Shown piece after piece: positions 34,947 to 43,221 of a stretch of 64,000 nucleotides of DNA. A program made the position numbers and the translations under genes. The notes under the pieces are model-generated. The model was given only the letters and a program-made list of their open reading frames with translations. It made no database searches and was not told the origin of the DNA. The stretch is from Cupriavidus taiwanensis (lineage in GTDB: Bacteria; Pseudomonadota; Gammaproteobacteria; Burkholderiales; Burkholderiaceae): positions 496,001-560,000 of the forward strand of contig NZ_LT977071.1 in the NCBI RefSeq assembly GCF_900250075.1, given 5' to 3'. How positions within the stretch are numbered: position 1 is the first letter of the stretch; the number at the start of each line of letters is the position of its first letter.

Positions 34947-35696
34947 ATGAACACCAAGCTGCCGCTTTTCACCCTCTGCGCCGCCTTGCTCGCCCCGGCC
35001 GCATGGGCCGGCAACGAACCGCACTGGAGCTACACCGGCCCCACCGGCACCAGCCACTGGGCCGAGCTGGACCAGGCCTACCAGACCTGCGCGCTGGGCA
35101 AGCACCAGTCGCCCATCGACATCCGCACCAGCAAGGCACGTCCCGCCGACCTGAAGCCGATCGGCTTCGGCTACGCCGCAGCTTCTGGAACCGTGGTCAA
35201 CAACGGCCACACCGTGCAGGTCAACCTGCCGGCGGCGGGACAGATCGAACTGGACGGCGTGCCGTACAAGCTGTTGCAGTTCCACTTCCACACGCCGAGC
35301 GAAGAGAAGGTCAACGGCAAGACCTATCCGCTGGTGGCGCACCTGGTGCATCAGAACGCCGAAGGCAAGCTGGCGGTGGTGGCCGTGCTGTTCAAGTCGG
35401 GCCGCGAGAACGCAGCGCTCAAGCCGGTGTTCGCCAGCCTGCCGGCCAAGGGCGGCGAATCACGTGAACTGGCTGCGCCGCTGGACGTTGCGGCGCTGCT
35501 GCCGACGCAGCAGGCCTATTGGTCCTTCACCGGTTCGCTGACCACGCCGCCATGCAGCGAGGACGTGCGCTGGCAGGTGCTGAAGACTCCGGTGGAAGTG
35601 TCGCCGGCACAATTGGCGGCGTTCCGGAAGCTCTATCCGATGAACGCGCGGCCGGTGCAACCGCTGAACGGCAGGACGGTGCAGGCAAGCCGCTGA
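34947..35696 (+). CDS. cah: Periplasmic alpha-type carbonic anhydrase
   Basis: 249 residues with a signal peptide cut after AWA (about residue 21). Alpha-carbonic-anhydrase motifs: HWSYTGPTG, KHQSPIDI, the zinc ligands in LLQFHFHTPSEE (near 112-114) with the third His in PLVAHLVHQN, and YWSFTGSLTTPPCSEDV near 190-205. It interconverts CO2 and bicarbonate in the periplasm. The two Cys (in YQTCALG and PPCSED) can form the usual disulfide. It is monocistronic, divergent from the phytase/GDPD gene and convergent with a TauE gene across a REP element. Confidence 0.96.
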   Translation: MNTKLPLFTLCAALLAPAAWAGNEPHWSYTGPTGTSHWAELDQAYQTCALGKHQSPIDIRTSKARPADLKPIGFGYAAASGTVVNNGHTVQVNLPAAGQIELDGVPYKLLQFHFHTPSEEKVNGKTYPLVAHLVHQNAEGKLAVVAVLFKSGRENAALKPVFASLPAKGGESRELAAPLDVAALLPTQQAYWSFTGSLTTPPCSEDVRWQVLKTPVEVSPAQLAAFRKLYPMNARPVQPLNGRTVQASR

Positions 35697-35738
35697 GGAA
35701 TCTTGTAAGGCTGACGGATTTCCAACACCGCTTGTGTA

Positions 35739-35768
35739 CTCCCTCTCCCGCTTGCGGGAGAGGGGAGC
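35739..35768. repeat. REP-like palindrome, copy C (best preserved)
   Basis: CTCCCTCTCCCGC-TT-GCGGGAGAGGGGA with the flank GTGTA on the left and GCAACCG on the right, between convergent cah and tauE-like genes. It shares core and flanks with the copies at 3321 and 20496. Confidence 0.85.
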
Positions 35769-35800
35769 AACCGACCGCAAGCGAAAGAGCTCAACGCCCC

Positions 35801-36556
35801 TCACCCCAACCCCCGCATCGCCAGTTCCCCACCCAACACCAGCAACCCGCAGAAAAACAGCTTGCGAAAACGCTCCGCACTGATCCGGTGGCGCAGCCAC
35901 TGCCCCAGGAACATCCCGCCCAGCGCAGGCACCAGCGCCAGCGCCGACGCCCCAAGCACCGGCATATGCAGCAGCGCGCCGCCCAGCGCCAGGCTGACCG
36001 CCAGCGCCACGGTCGACACCGTGAACGACAGGCCCAGCGCCTGCACCAGGCTCTCCTTGTCCAGCCCCAGCCCTTGCAGGTAGGGCACGGCCGGAATCAC
36101 GAACACGCCCGTGACCGCGGTGATGCCGCCGGTGACCAGCCCGACCAGCGGCCCGAGCCAGCGTTCCGCGCCGGCCGGCACCGTCAGCTTTACCGCCGCC
36201 AGCCCCACCACCGCGTACAGCACCAGCGCCACGCCCAGCGCGGACGTCGCGTGCGTGATCATGTCGGCCGGCACCAGTGCCGCGCACAGCCAGGTGCCGG
36301 CGCAGATCGCCGCCAGCATCGGCCACAGGCGCCGCACCAGCAGGCCGAAGCGCGGGCCGCTGAACAGCTGCACCACGTTGGTCACCATCGACGGCGCCAC
36401 CAGCAGCGCCGCGGCCTGCGCCGGCGGCATCACCAGCCCCAGCATGCCCACCGCGACCGTGGGCAGGCCCAGCCCCACCACGCCCTTGACGAAGCCCGCC
36501 AGCAGGAATGTCAGGCCGATAAAGGCGGCCTGCGCGCCGATCGATTCCATCGTCAT
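35801..36556 (-). CDS. TauE/SafE-family membrane transporter (second copy)
   Basis: 251 residues with about eight membrane segments and the duplicated TauE motif: LLAGFVKGVVGLGLPTVAVG near 20 and LVGLVTGGITAVTGVFVIPA near 140. This version differs from the 23514 protein in its motif wording (VKGVVGLGLP), a wording common in exporters linked to oxidised organic anions; the substrate is unknown. A start six bases later is possible. It ends an operon with the ABM and P450 genes (10- and 16-base gaps), so it may export or import a compound handled by them. Confidence 0.88.
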   Translation of the reverse strand: MTMESIGAQAAFIGLTFLLAGFVKGVVGLGLPTVAVGMLGLVMPPAQAAALLVAPSMVTNVVQLFSGPRFGLLVRRLWPMLAAICAGTWLCAALVPADMITHATSALGVALVLYAVVGLAAVKLTVPAGAERWLGPLVGLVTGGITAVTGVFVIPAVPYLQGLGLDKESLVQALGLSFTVSTVALAVSLALGGALLHMPVLGASALALVPALGGMFLGQWLRHRISAERFRKLFFCGLLVLGGELAMRGLG

Positions 36557-36566
36557 CGCCACACCT

Positions 36567-36923
36567 TCAGCCCGCATCGCGGTCGTGCACCGCGCGGCTG
36601 TCCGCCGGCGCCTGCTCGCGCGCATCGAGCCCGTAGTCGCGCAGCACCTGCGCCACGCGCAGCCGGTAGCCGGCAAACACGCCGCCGCGTCCGGCGGCCT
36701 GCGCCTGGCGATGCGCCAGCGTATTGCGCCACGCGATCACCGCGGCCTCGTCGCGGAAGAACGACAGCGACAGCAGCTTGCCGGGGTTGGTCAGGCTCTG
36801 AAAGCGCTCCACCGAGATAAAGCCATCGATGGCCTCGAGCTGCGGGCGCAGGTGCGCGGCGATGTCGAGGTAGGCGTCCTGCCGGCCCGGCGCGGGCTCG
36901 ACTTCGAAGATGACGGCGATCAT
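36567..36923 (-). CDS. ABM-superfamily monooxygenase-like protein
   Basis: 118 residues beginning MIAVIFEVEPAPGRQDAYLD, with IDGFISVERFQSLTNPGKLL and LSFFRDEAAVIAWRNTLAHR, the antibiotic-biosynthesis-monooxygenase (dimeric alpha/beta barrel) fold. The Met at 36923 is preferred because GGAG lies six bases before it; 36935 is an alternative. Such proteins range from cofactor-free oxygenases to haem-degrading enzymes. It sits between a P450 gene and a TauE gene with short gaps, which suggests one operon for oxidation of an unknown small molecule. Confidence 0.86.
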   Translation of the reverse strand: MIAVIFEVEPAPGRQDAYLDIAAHLRPQLEAIDGFISVERFQSLTNPGKLLSLSFFRDEAAVIAWRNTLAHRQAQAAGRGGVFAGYRLRVAQVLRDYGLDAREQAPADSRAVHDRDAG

Positions 36924-36939
36924 GCTGGTCTCCATGAGA

Positions 36940-38094
36940 TCAAAGGAAATGCGGAATGCGCGCGTTCAGCGACGGACGATAGCGGAATGCGCGCGCCAGT
37001 GCAGCCGGCTCGGCGCCGCGCGCGCACAGCGCCGACACCGTCGCCGCAGCCAGCGCTTGCGCCAGCCGGTCCCCGGGGCAAGCATGGCGGCCATGGCCGA
37101 AGGTCCACGCGCGCGCATCGTCGGCAAGGCCGCTGGTCGATGCCGCGGCCAGCAGCACCAGCACCGTGTCGCCGGCCTTGACGGCGTGGCCGCAAAGCTC
37201 GGTGTCCGCAGCAAGGAATCGGCGCGTATTCTGCACCGGCGGGTCGTCCTGCGCGACGCGCGCCACCATGCCCAGCAACGGCATACCGCCGGCCGATGGA
37301 TTGCGGCCCAGCCGCAGCAGCGTATTGCCGGCGAGCCCGGCAGTCGCTTCGCAGGCCTGGACCAGCAGGCCGATGATATTGGCGGCGACCGCCTGCGCCT
37401 CGATGCCGGCAGCCAGTGCCGCGCGTTGCAGCGCGGGCAGCGGGCCGTCAGCCACCACGCTGCTGGCGAGCGACGAGTCCAGCCACGTGCCCAGCCACCG
37501 CGCCGCCTCGGCGCCGCCGCGCACGGTGTCCGCGTCCGCCAGCGGCGACTGGGCCGCGGCGAACGCGGCAACTTGCTGCGCCACTTCAACCGCCGTGCCG
37601 CGGTCGCGCGTCACCGGCAGGCCGAGCACGGCTGCCACCGTGACGACCGGAAGGGTGACGAGCCAGCGGTTGACCGACGCGGCCGTCATGGCAGCGTGCG
37701 CGTGCTCGCCCGGATCCATCATTTGCGCCATCGCGGCGGCGTGTTGCGCCGCGACGCCCGGATCCACGGCCGCCAGCATCGGCATCAGCAGCGCCTTCAG
37801 CGGCGCATGCGCGGCGCCATCGTTCATGCGGACCAGCCGGCCGAACAGGTCGCCGGCCGCGGTGCCGGCCAGCGCGGGCGGCACCGGCTGCGTGGCCGGG
37901 CGCACGCGGCAGTCGGGATGGGCCAGCACGGCTGCCACTTCGCTTGGCCCGGCGGCAATCCACAGCCCCAGGCGTTGCTCGCGGAAGAAGGGCCGGGTGG
38001 CGGCCAGTTCACGGTAGTAGGGATAGGGGTCGGGATGCATGACGGCGCTGAGCGGATCGATCCCGGTAACGGTGGCTGTGATGGTCTCTGGCAT
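36940..38094 (-). CDS. Divergent cytochrome P450
   Basis: 384 residues. The haem-thiolate loop FGHGRHACPG near 330-340 is canonical and an I-helix-like LLVQACEATAG is near 245. Start at DPLSAVMHPDPYPYYRELAA resembles soluble bacterial P450s. However the K-helix ExxR motif is absent: where EELLRxDPPVQ is expected the sequence reads ARVAQDDPPVQNTRR, and the stretch between there and the haem loop is shorter than usual. The protein is soluble and needs a redox partner; none is adjacent. It leads the P450-ABM-TauE operon. Start chosen at the first Met before the conserved part; no strong ribosome site. Confidence 0.85.
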   Translation of the reverse strand: MPETITATVTGIDPLSAVMHPDPYPYYRELAATRPFFREQRLGLWIAAGPSEVAAVLAHPDCRVRPATQPVPPALAGTAAGDLFGRLVRMNDGAAHAPLKALLMPMLAAVDPGVAAQHAAAMAQMMDPGEHAHAAMTAASVNRWLVTLPVVTVAAVLGLPVTRDRGTAVEVAQQVAAFAAAQSPLADADTVRGGAEAARWLGTWLDSSLASSVVADGPLPALQRAALAAGIEAQAVAANIIGLLVQACEATAGLAGNTLLRLGRNPSAGGMPLLGMVARVAQDDPPVQNTRRFLAADTELCGHAVKAGDTVLVLLAAASTSGLADDARAWTFGHGRHACPGDRLAQALAAATVSALCARGAEPAALARAFRYRPSLNARIPHFL

Positions 38095-38177
38095 GGCGGC
38101 GCGAATCGCATGTATTGGCTGATTGCGCCGCAAGCTCGGGCGCACATCGGCATCATGCCGCCGCGGCCGGGCCGGAA

Positions 38178-38197
38178 GCTTCACGGTGTCGTGAAGC
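38178..38197. promoter_or_regulatory. Inverted repeat between the divergent P450 and lipoprotein genes
   Basis: GCTTCACG, GTGT, CGTGAAGC: a perfect 8-base inverted repeat. It may be the operator of a dimeric repressor for the P450 operon, but repeats of this size also occur by chance in a window this long. Confidence 0.3.
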
Positions 38198-38300
38198 GTC
38201 GAATGCAGGGTGCTGCGGCCCGTCGATTGGTTGTATGCTTTGAGCACGGCGTGCCGGGCGCCTCGCGCGGCCACGCCATACCAAGTACGGCGGTGACGAC

Positions 38301-38708
38301 ATGAAGCGTGTTCACGCACTGGTTGTGGCCGGCATCATGCTGGCGGCGTGCGTTTCCACCGGCGTCGACGTGAAGCCCGAGCACTTGTCGAACTTCCTGC
38401 CCGGTTTTTCCACGCTCGACGAGGTCACTGCGCAGCTCGGCCCGCCTTCCTCGAAAGCGACGCTGCGCGACGGCTCGACCATCCTGGTCTACTCGTTCGC
38501 TGCCTCGCAGCCCCACCCCGAGAGCTTCATTCCCTTCATCGGGCCATTGTTTGCCGGCGGCGCGATCCGCACTTCGACGGTGCTGTTCGAATTCGACCAG
38601 AACGGTGTCCTGATGAGCCAGCGCCGCACCACCTCGAGCGGGGTCTCGGGAATGAGCGTGCTGACGCCCGGGGCGCTGCCCGGCACGCCGCCCGGCACGC
38701 CGCAATAG
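38301..38708 (+). CDS. Small lipoprotein, SmpA/BamE-like
   Basis: 135 residues. The signal peptide ends with the lipobox MLAAC (Cys near 17). The mature part has FLPGFSTLDEVTAQLGPPSS, resembling the SmpA/OmlA-type fold (G-x-T-x-x-E-V-x-x-x-L-G-x-P), followed by SSKATLRDGSTILVYSF and VLFEFDQNGVL. Such proteins are outer-membrane-anchored and small; true BamE belongs to the beta-barrel assembly complex, but this one is shorter in context and could be a paralogue. The Thr/Pro/Gly-rich end is variable. It converges on czcA. Confidence 0.8.
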   Translation: MKRVHALVVAGIMLAACVSTGVDVKPEHLSNFLPGFSTLDEVTAQLGPPSSKATLRDGSTILVYSFAASQPHPESFIPFIGPLFAGGAIRTSTVLFEFDQNGVLMSQRRTTSSGVSGMSVLTPGALPGTPPGTPQ

Positions 38709-38725
38709 GCCGCCGGGCGCGCTTG

Positions 38726-41700
38726 TCACGGCTCCATCGGCGCCACCCGCCCATCGGCCCGCTCCGCCGCCGGCGCATCGTTGCGATGCGCCAGCCGGTA
38801 CAGCACCGGCAGCACCAGCAGCGTCAGCGCCGTCGACGACAGGATGCCGCCGATCACCACCGTCGCCAGCGGCCGCTGCACCTCGGCGCCGGTGCCGGTG
38901 GCCAGCGCCATCGGCACGAAGCCGAGCGAGGCCACCAGCGCCGTCATCAGCACCGGGCGCAGCCGCGTCAGCGCGCCTGCGCGGATGGCGTGGTCCAGAC
39001 CGTGGCCGGCCTCGCGCAGCGAGCGGATGAACGACAGCATCACCAGTCCGTTGAGCACCGCCACGCCGCACAGCGCGATAAAGCCCACCGCCGCCGAGAT
39101 CGACCACGGGATGCCGCGCAGCCACAACGCCAGGATGCCGCCGGTCAGCGCGAACGGGATGCCGGTGAAGACCAGCAGCCCGTCCTTGACGTTGCCGAAC
39201 ATGGCGAACAGCAGCACGAACACCAGCCCCAGCGCCAGCGGCACCACCACGCGCAGCCGCTCGGTGGCGGACTGCAACTGCTCGAAAGTGCCGCCCCAGC
39301 TGGTCCAGTAGCCGGCGGGAATCGCCACGCGCGCGCGGATGGCGGCCTCGGCCTCGGGCACGAAGCTGCCGATATCGCGCCCGCGCACATTGGCGCTGAC
39401 CACGATGCGGCGCTTGCCGTTCTCGCGCGAGACCTGGTTGGGGCCCGGCGCCATCTCCACGCTGGCGACTTCGCTCAGCGGGATGTAGCTGGTGCGCGCA
39501 CCGGCATCCTTCGGAAGCGCCACCGGCAGTCGCCGCAGCGCGTCGATGTCCGCGCGCACGGACTCGGGCAGGCGCACCACGATATCGAAACGCCGGTCGC
39601 CGCTGAAGAAGGTGCCGGACACCTTGCCGCCAATGCCGATCGACACCGCGTCCTGGATATCGCTCAGGTTCAGCCCGTAGCGGGCGGCCTGGTTGCGCTC
39701 GATCCGCACCGTCAGCATCGGCAGCCCGGTGGTCTGCTCGACCTTGACCTCGGCCGCGCCGGCAATGTCTTGCAGCACCGCGGCGATGCGGCTGGCGGTC
39801 TGCTCCAGCACGGCGTTGTCGTCGCCGAACACCTTGACCGCCACGTCCGAGCGCACGCCCGAGATCAGCTCGTTGAAGCGCAGCTGGATCGGTTGCGAGA
39901 ACTCATAGTTGTTGCCCGGCAGCTTGCCCACCTCGGCGCGGATCGCGGCGATCAGCGCGTCGCGCGTACGGCGCGGCTCGGGCCACTGCGATTCGGGCTT
40001 GAGCATGATGTAGCCGTCGGAGATGTTCGGCGGCATCGGGTCCGAGGCAATCTCCGCGGTGCCCGTGCGGGCAAAGATGCGCTCGATCTCCGGGAACTTG
40101 GCCTTGAGCGCGGTCTCCACCTGCTGCTGCATCGCCACCGATTGCGTCAGGCTGGTGCCGGGTATGCGCAGCGCCTGCACCGCGAGGTCGCCTTCGTTGA
40201 GGCTGGGCACGAATTCGCTGCCCAGGCGCGTGGCAATGGCCAGGCACAACACCACGGCCACGCCGGCGCCGGCCAGCACCACCGGCGTCGACGCCAGCAC
40301 GCGCTCCAGCAGCACCGCGTAGCGGCGGCGCGCCCACGCCATCAGCCGGTTGTCGCGCTCGGCCACGCGGTTGCCGATAAACAGCGCCACCGCCGCGGGC
40401 ACGAAGGTCACCGACAGCACCATCGCCCCCAGCAGCGCCAGCACCACGGTAAAGGCCATCGGATGGAACATCTTGCCCTCGACCCCGGTGAGCGCGAAGA
40501 TCGGCAGGTACACCACCATGATGATCAGCTGGCCGTACAGCAGCGGCCGGCGCGCCTCGCGCGCGGCGGCAAAGACTTCCTGCAGGCGTTCGTCGCGGGT
40601 CAGCGTGCGTCCGTGGGCGGCCTGCGCATGCGCCAGCCGGCGCACGCAGTTCTCGACGATCACCACCGCGCCATCGATGATGATGCCGAAGTCCAGCGCG
40701 CCCAGGCTCATCAGGTTGGCGCTGATGCGGTAGTGGACCATGCCGGTGAAGGTGAACAGCATCGACAGCGGGATCACCAGCGCGGTGATCAGCGCCGCGC
40801 GCAGGTTGCCCAGGAACAGGAACAGGATGGCGATCACCAGCACCGCGCCTTCGAGCAGGTTCTTCTTGACCGTGGCGATGGCCTTGTCGACCAGCGTGGT
40901 GCGGTCGTACACGGTAACGGCCTGCACCCCCGCCGGCAGCGTGCGATTGATCTCGGCCATCTTGCGGTCGACCGCCTGCGACACCGCGCGGCTGTTCTCG
41001 CCGATCAGCATGAACACCGTGCCCAGCACCACCTCGCGGCCGTTCTCGGTGGCTGCGCCGGTGCGCAGCTCGCCGCCGGTCTGCACCGTGGCCACGTCGC
41101 GCACGCGGATCGGCTGGCCCTGCGCGCTGCCGACGATCACGTCGCCGATTTCGTCCAGCGAGCGCACCTGGCCCGGCACGCGCACCAGGTACTGTTCGCC
41201 GCGGCGCTCGATATAGCCCGCGCCGACGTTGTCGTTGTTCTTCTCCAGCGCACCCACCACATCGGCCAGCGCCAGCCCGTACGAGGCCATGCGTGCCAGG
41301 TCGGGCGCCACCACATAGGCGCGCGCATGGCCGCCGATGGCGTTGACCTCGGTCACGCCCGGCACGTTGCGCAGCTGCGGCCGGATTACCCAGTCCTGGA
41401 TCTCGCGCAGGTCGGACAGCGTGTACGCGGTGCCATCGGGCTTGCGCGCGCCGGGGTCGGCTTCGACGGTCCACAGGTAGATCTCGCCCAGCCCGGTAGA
41501 GATCGGTCCCATCGCGGGCGTGATGCCGGGCGGCAACTGGTCGCGCGCTTGCTGGATGCGCTGGTTGACCAGCTGGCGCGCAAAGTGGATGTCGGTGCCG
41601 TCGCGGAAGATCACCGTCACCTGCGACAGCCCGTAGCGCGACAGCGAGCGGGTCTGCTCCAGCCCGGGCAGCCCCGCCATCACGGTCTCGACCGGATAGG

Positions 41701-41896
41701 TGATGCGCTGCTCGGTCTCCAGCGGCGAATAGCCCGGCGCGGCGGTATTGATCTGCACCTGCACGTTGGTGATGTCGGGCACCGCGTCGATCGGCAGCCG
41801 GGTGTAGCTGTACAGGCCCAGCGCGGCCATGCCCAGCACCGCCAGCAGCACCAGCCAGCGTTGCGCAATGGCAAAGCGGATCAGGCGTTCGAACAT
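38726..41896 (-). CDS. czcA: CzcA-type heavy-metal RND efflux pump
   Basis: 1056 residues, start with GGGAGG upstream. It is the proton-driven inner-membrane pump of a tripartite metal efflux complex. Seen: N-terminal membrane segment RWLVLLAVLGMAALGLYSYT, the periplasmic porter domains, and the HME-RND signature DFGIIIDGAVVIVEN near 400-415 in membrane segment 4 with the two Asp and Glu of the proton relay. FVPSLNEGDLAVQALR and PEPRRTRDALIAAI mark the second porter half. The signature is that of the CzcA (Zn/Co/Cd) group rather than the monovalent CusA group, but ion choice cannot be fixed from sequence alone. It is the last gene of czcI-czcC-czcB-czcA. Confidence 0.96.
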   Translation of the reverse strand: MFERLIRFAIAQRWLVLLAVLGMAALGLYSYTRLPIDAVPDITNVQVQINTAAPGYSPLETEQRITYPVETVMAGLPGLEQTRSLSRYGLSQVTVIFRDGTDIHFARQLVNQRIQQARDQLPPGITPAMGPISTGLGEIYLWTVEADPGARKPDGTAYTLSDLREIQDWVIRPQLRNVPGVTEVNAIGGHARAYVVAPDLARMASYGLALADVVGALEKNNDNVGAGYIERRGEQYLVRVPGQVRSLDEIGDVIVGSAQGQPIRVRDVATVQTGGELRTGAATENGREVVLGTVFMLIGENSRAVSQAVDRKMAEINRTLPAGVQAVTVYDRTTLVDKAIATVKKNLLEGAVLVIAILFLFLGNLRAALITALVIPLSMLFTFTGMVHYRISANLMSLGALDFGIIIDGAVVIVENCVRRLAHAQAAHGRTLTRDERLQEVFAAAREARRPLLYGQLIIMVVYLPIFALTGVEGKMFHPMAFTVVLALLGAMVLSVTFVPAAVALFIGNRVAERDNRLMAWARRRYAVLLERVLASTPVVLAGAGVAVVLCLAIATRLGSEFVPSLNEGDLAVQALRIPGTSLTQSVAMQQQVETALKAKFPEIERIFARTGTAEIASDPMPPNISDGYIMLKPESQWPEPRRTRDALIAAIRAEVGKLPGNNYEFSQPIQLRFNELISGVRSDVAVKVFGDDNAVLEQTASRIAAVLQDIAGAAEVKVEQTTGLPMLTVRIERNQAARYGLNLSDIQDAVSIGIGGKVSGTFFSGDRRFDIVVRLPESVRADIDALRRLPVALPKDAGARTSYIPLSEVASVEMAPGPNQVSRENGKRRIVVSANVRGRDIGSFVPEAEAAIRARVAIPAGYWTSWGGTFEQLQSATERLRVVVPLALGLVFVLLFAMFGNVKDGLLVFTGIPFALTGGILALWLRGIPWSISAAVGFIALCGVAVLNGLVMLSFIRSLREAGHGLDHAIRAGALTRLRPVLMTALVASLGFVPMALATGTGAEVQRPLATVVIGGILSSTALTLLVLPVLYRLAHRNDAPAAERADGRVAPMEP

Positions 41897-41909
41897 GGGC
41901 GCCTCCCGC

Positions 41910-43205
41910 TCAGTGCTCATGCCCGGCGCTGGCCTTGCCCAGCTCGGACTTGAGGATGAAGCTGTTGGCCGCGGCGTAGCGCGCGCCGGCCTGCAGGCCC
42001 TGGGTCACCTCCACCAGCTTGCCGTCGGTGCGCCCGGTCCTGACCGGCCGCGCCGCAAACCCGTCCGGCACCGCGACGAACACCACGCTCTGGCCATCGA
42101 CCTGCTGCACCGCGTCGGCCGCGACCGTCACCGGCACCTGCACCGGCGCGCCCAGCACGCTGACCGTGACAAACAGCCCCGGGCGCCATGCCGTGCCCGG
42201 ATTGGCCAGCGTCACGCGCGCCTTGGCGGTGCGGGTCTGCTCGCCCAGCAAGGCGCCGACGTAGGACACCTTGCCTTCGGCCTGCGTGGCGGAGGCGCTG
42301 GAGCGCACCGTCACCGCCTCGCCCACGCGCACCCGGTCCAGGTCGCGCGCGGACACCACGAACTCGGCCCAGACCGAACCCAGGTCCGAGATCGTGAAAA
42401 CGCTGGCGTCTTCCTTGACCGCTTCACCCAGCGACAGGTGCTTCTCGACCACGATGCCGTCGAACGGCGCGCGCAGCGCGAACTGGTTCAGCGCGCCGCC
42501 GGCCCCGCCGCGCTCGGCGGCGCCGATCGCGGTGAGCTTCTGGCGCGCGTTCTGCACCGCGATCTGCGCCTCTTCCAGCGCCGTGCGCGCCTGCTGGTAG
42601 TCCTGCTCGGCGGAGATCTTTTCCTGCCACAGCGTCTTCTCGCGCGCATAAGTGGCCCGCGCCAGCGCCTCGCGCTTCTGCGCGGCCAGCAGTTCGCTGC
42701 GCTGCTCCGCCACCGTGGTGCTGGCGATCAGCGCCAGCACCTCGCCCTTGCGCACCGGCTGGCCCAGGTTGGCCGGCACCGCCTGCGCCACGCCCGCGAC
42801 GCGCGGCACCACGTGCGCGGTGCGGTCATCGTTGAAGCGGATCTCGCCGGGGAAATCGACGCTGCTGCGCAGCGCCGCGGCCGCGGCGGTGGCCATGCCG
42901 ATGCCGGCCTGCTCGATCTGCGCGGGCGTCAGCGCGATCACGTGCGGCTTGCCTTCCGCCTGCGCTTGCGCCGCGGGCGTGCTCGCGCCGGCATGTGAAT
43001 CGGCCTTGCCCCCTGCCTTGGCCTCCGCCTTGTCGTCCTCCTTGCCATGCTCGTGCCCGTGCTCGTCGCCATGCTCGGCATGCCCGTGCGCGGCCTCGCC
43101 GCTGGTGCTGCCGCCCTTGCCGGTGAACAGTATCGCCGCGCCGCCCAAAAGCCCCGCGACCAGGATGGCCACCACCGCGGCCCGTTGTTGCTTGCTCATT
43201 GCCAT
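41910..43205 (-). CDS. czcB: CzcB-type periplasmic adaptor of the metal efflux pump
   Basis: 431 residues. One N-terminal membrane anchor (AAVVAILVAGLLGGAAILFT) is followed by a His/Glu/Asp-rich stretch (HGHAEHGDEHGHEHGKEDD near 40-58), a likely metal-binding segment. The adaptor domains follow: GEIRFNDDRTAHVVPRVAG (barrel-sandwich), an alpha-helical hairpin (about 185-250) and the beta-barrel and membrane-proximal domains. It bridges CzcA and CzcC and may pass metal to the pump. The Met at 43205 has GGAAG at a suitable distance; MSKQQ six bases on is an alternative. The stop is 13 bases before czcA. Confidence 0.95.
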   Translation of the reverse strand: MAMSKQQRAAVVAILVAGLLGGAAILFTGKGGSTSGEAAHGHAEHGDEHGHEHGKEDDKAEAKAGGKADSHAGASTPAAQAQAEGKPHVIALTPAQIEQAGIGMATAAAAALRSSVDFPGEIRFNDDRTAHVVPRVAGVAQAVPANLGQPVRKGEVLALIASTTVAEQRSELLAAQKREALARATYAREKTLWQEKISAEQDYQQARTALEEAQIAVQNARQKLTAIGAAERGGAGGALNQFALRAPFDGIVVEKHLSLGEAVKEDASVFTISDLGSVWAEFVVSARDLDRVRVGEAVTVRSSASATQAEGKVSYVGALLGEQTRTAKARVTLANPGTAWRPGLFVTVSVLGAPVQVPVTVAADAVQQVDGQSVVFVAVPDGFAARPVRTGRTDGKLVEVTQGLQAGARYAAANSFILKSELGKASAGHEH

Positions 43206-43221
43206 GTCTGCAGCTTCCGTA

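Noticed and set aside
38348..41953. Open frame of 1201 codons on the plus strand across czcA
   Set aside because: His/Arg/Gln-rich shadow of czcA in the opposite strand, no ribosome site or domain.
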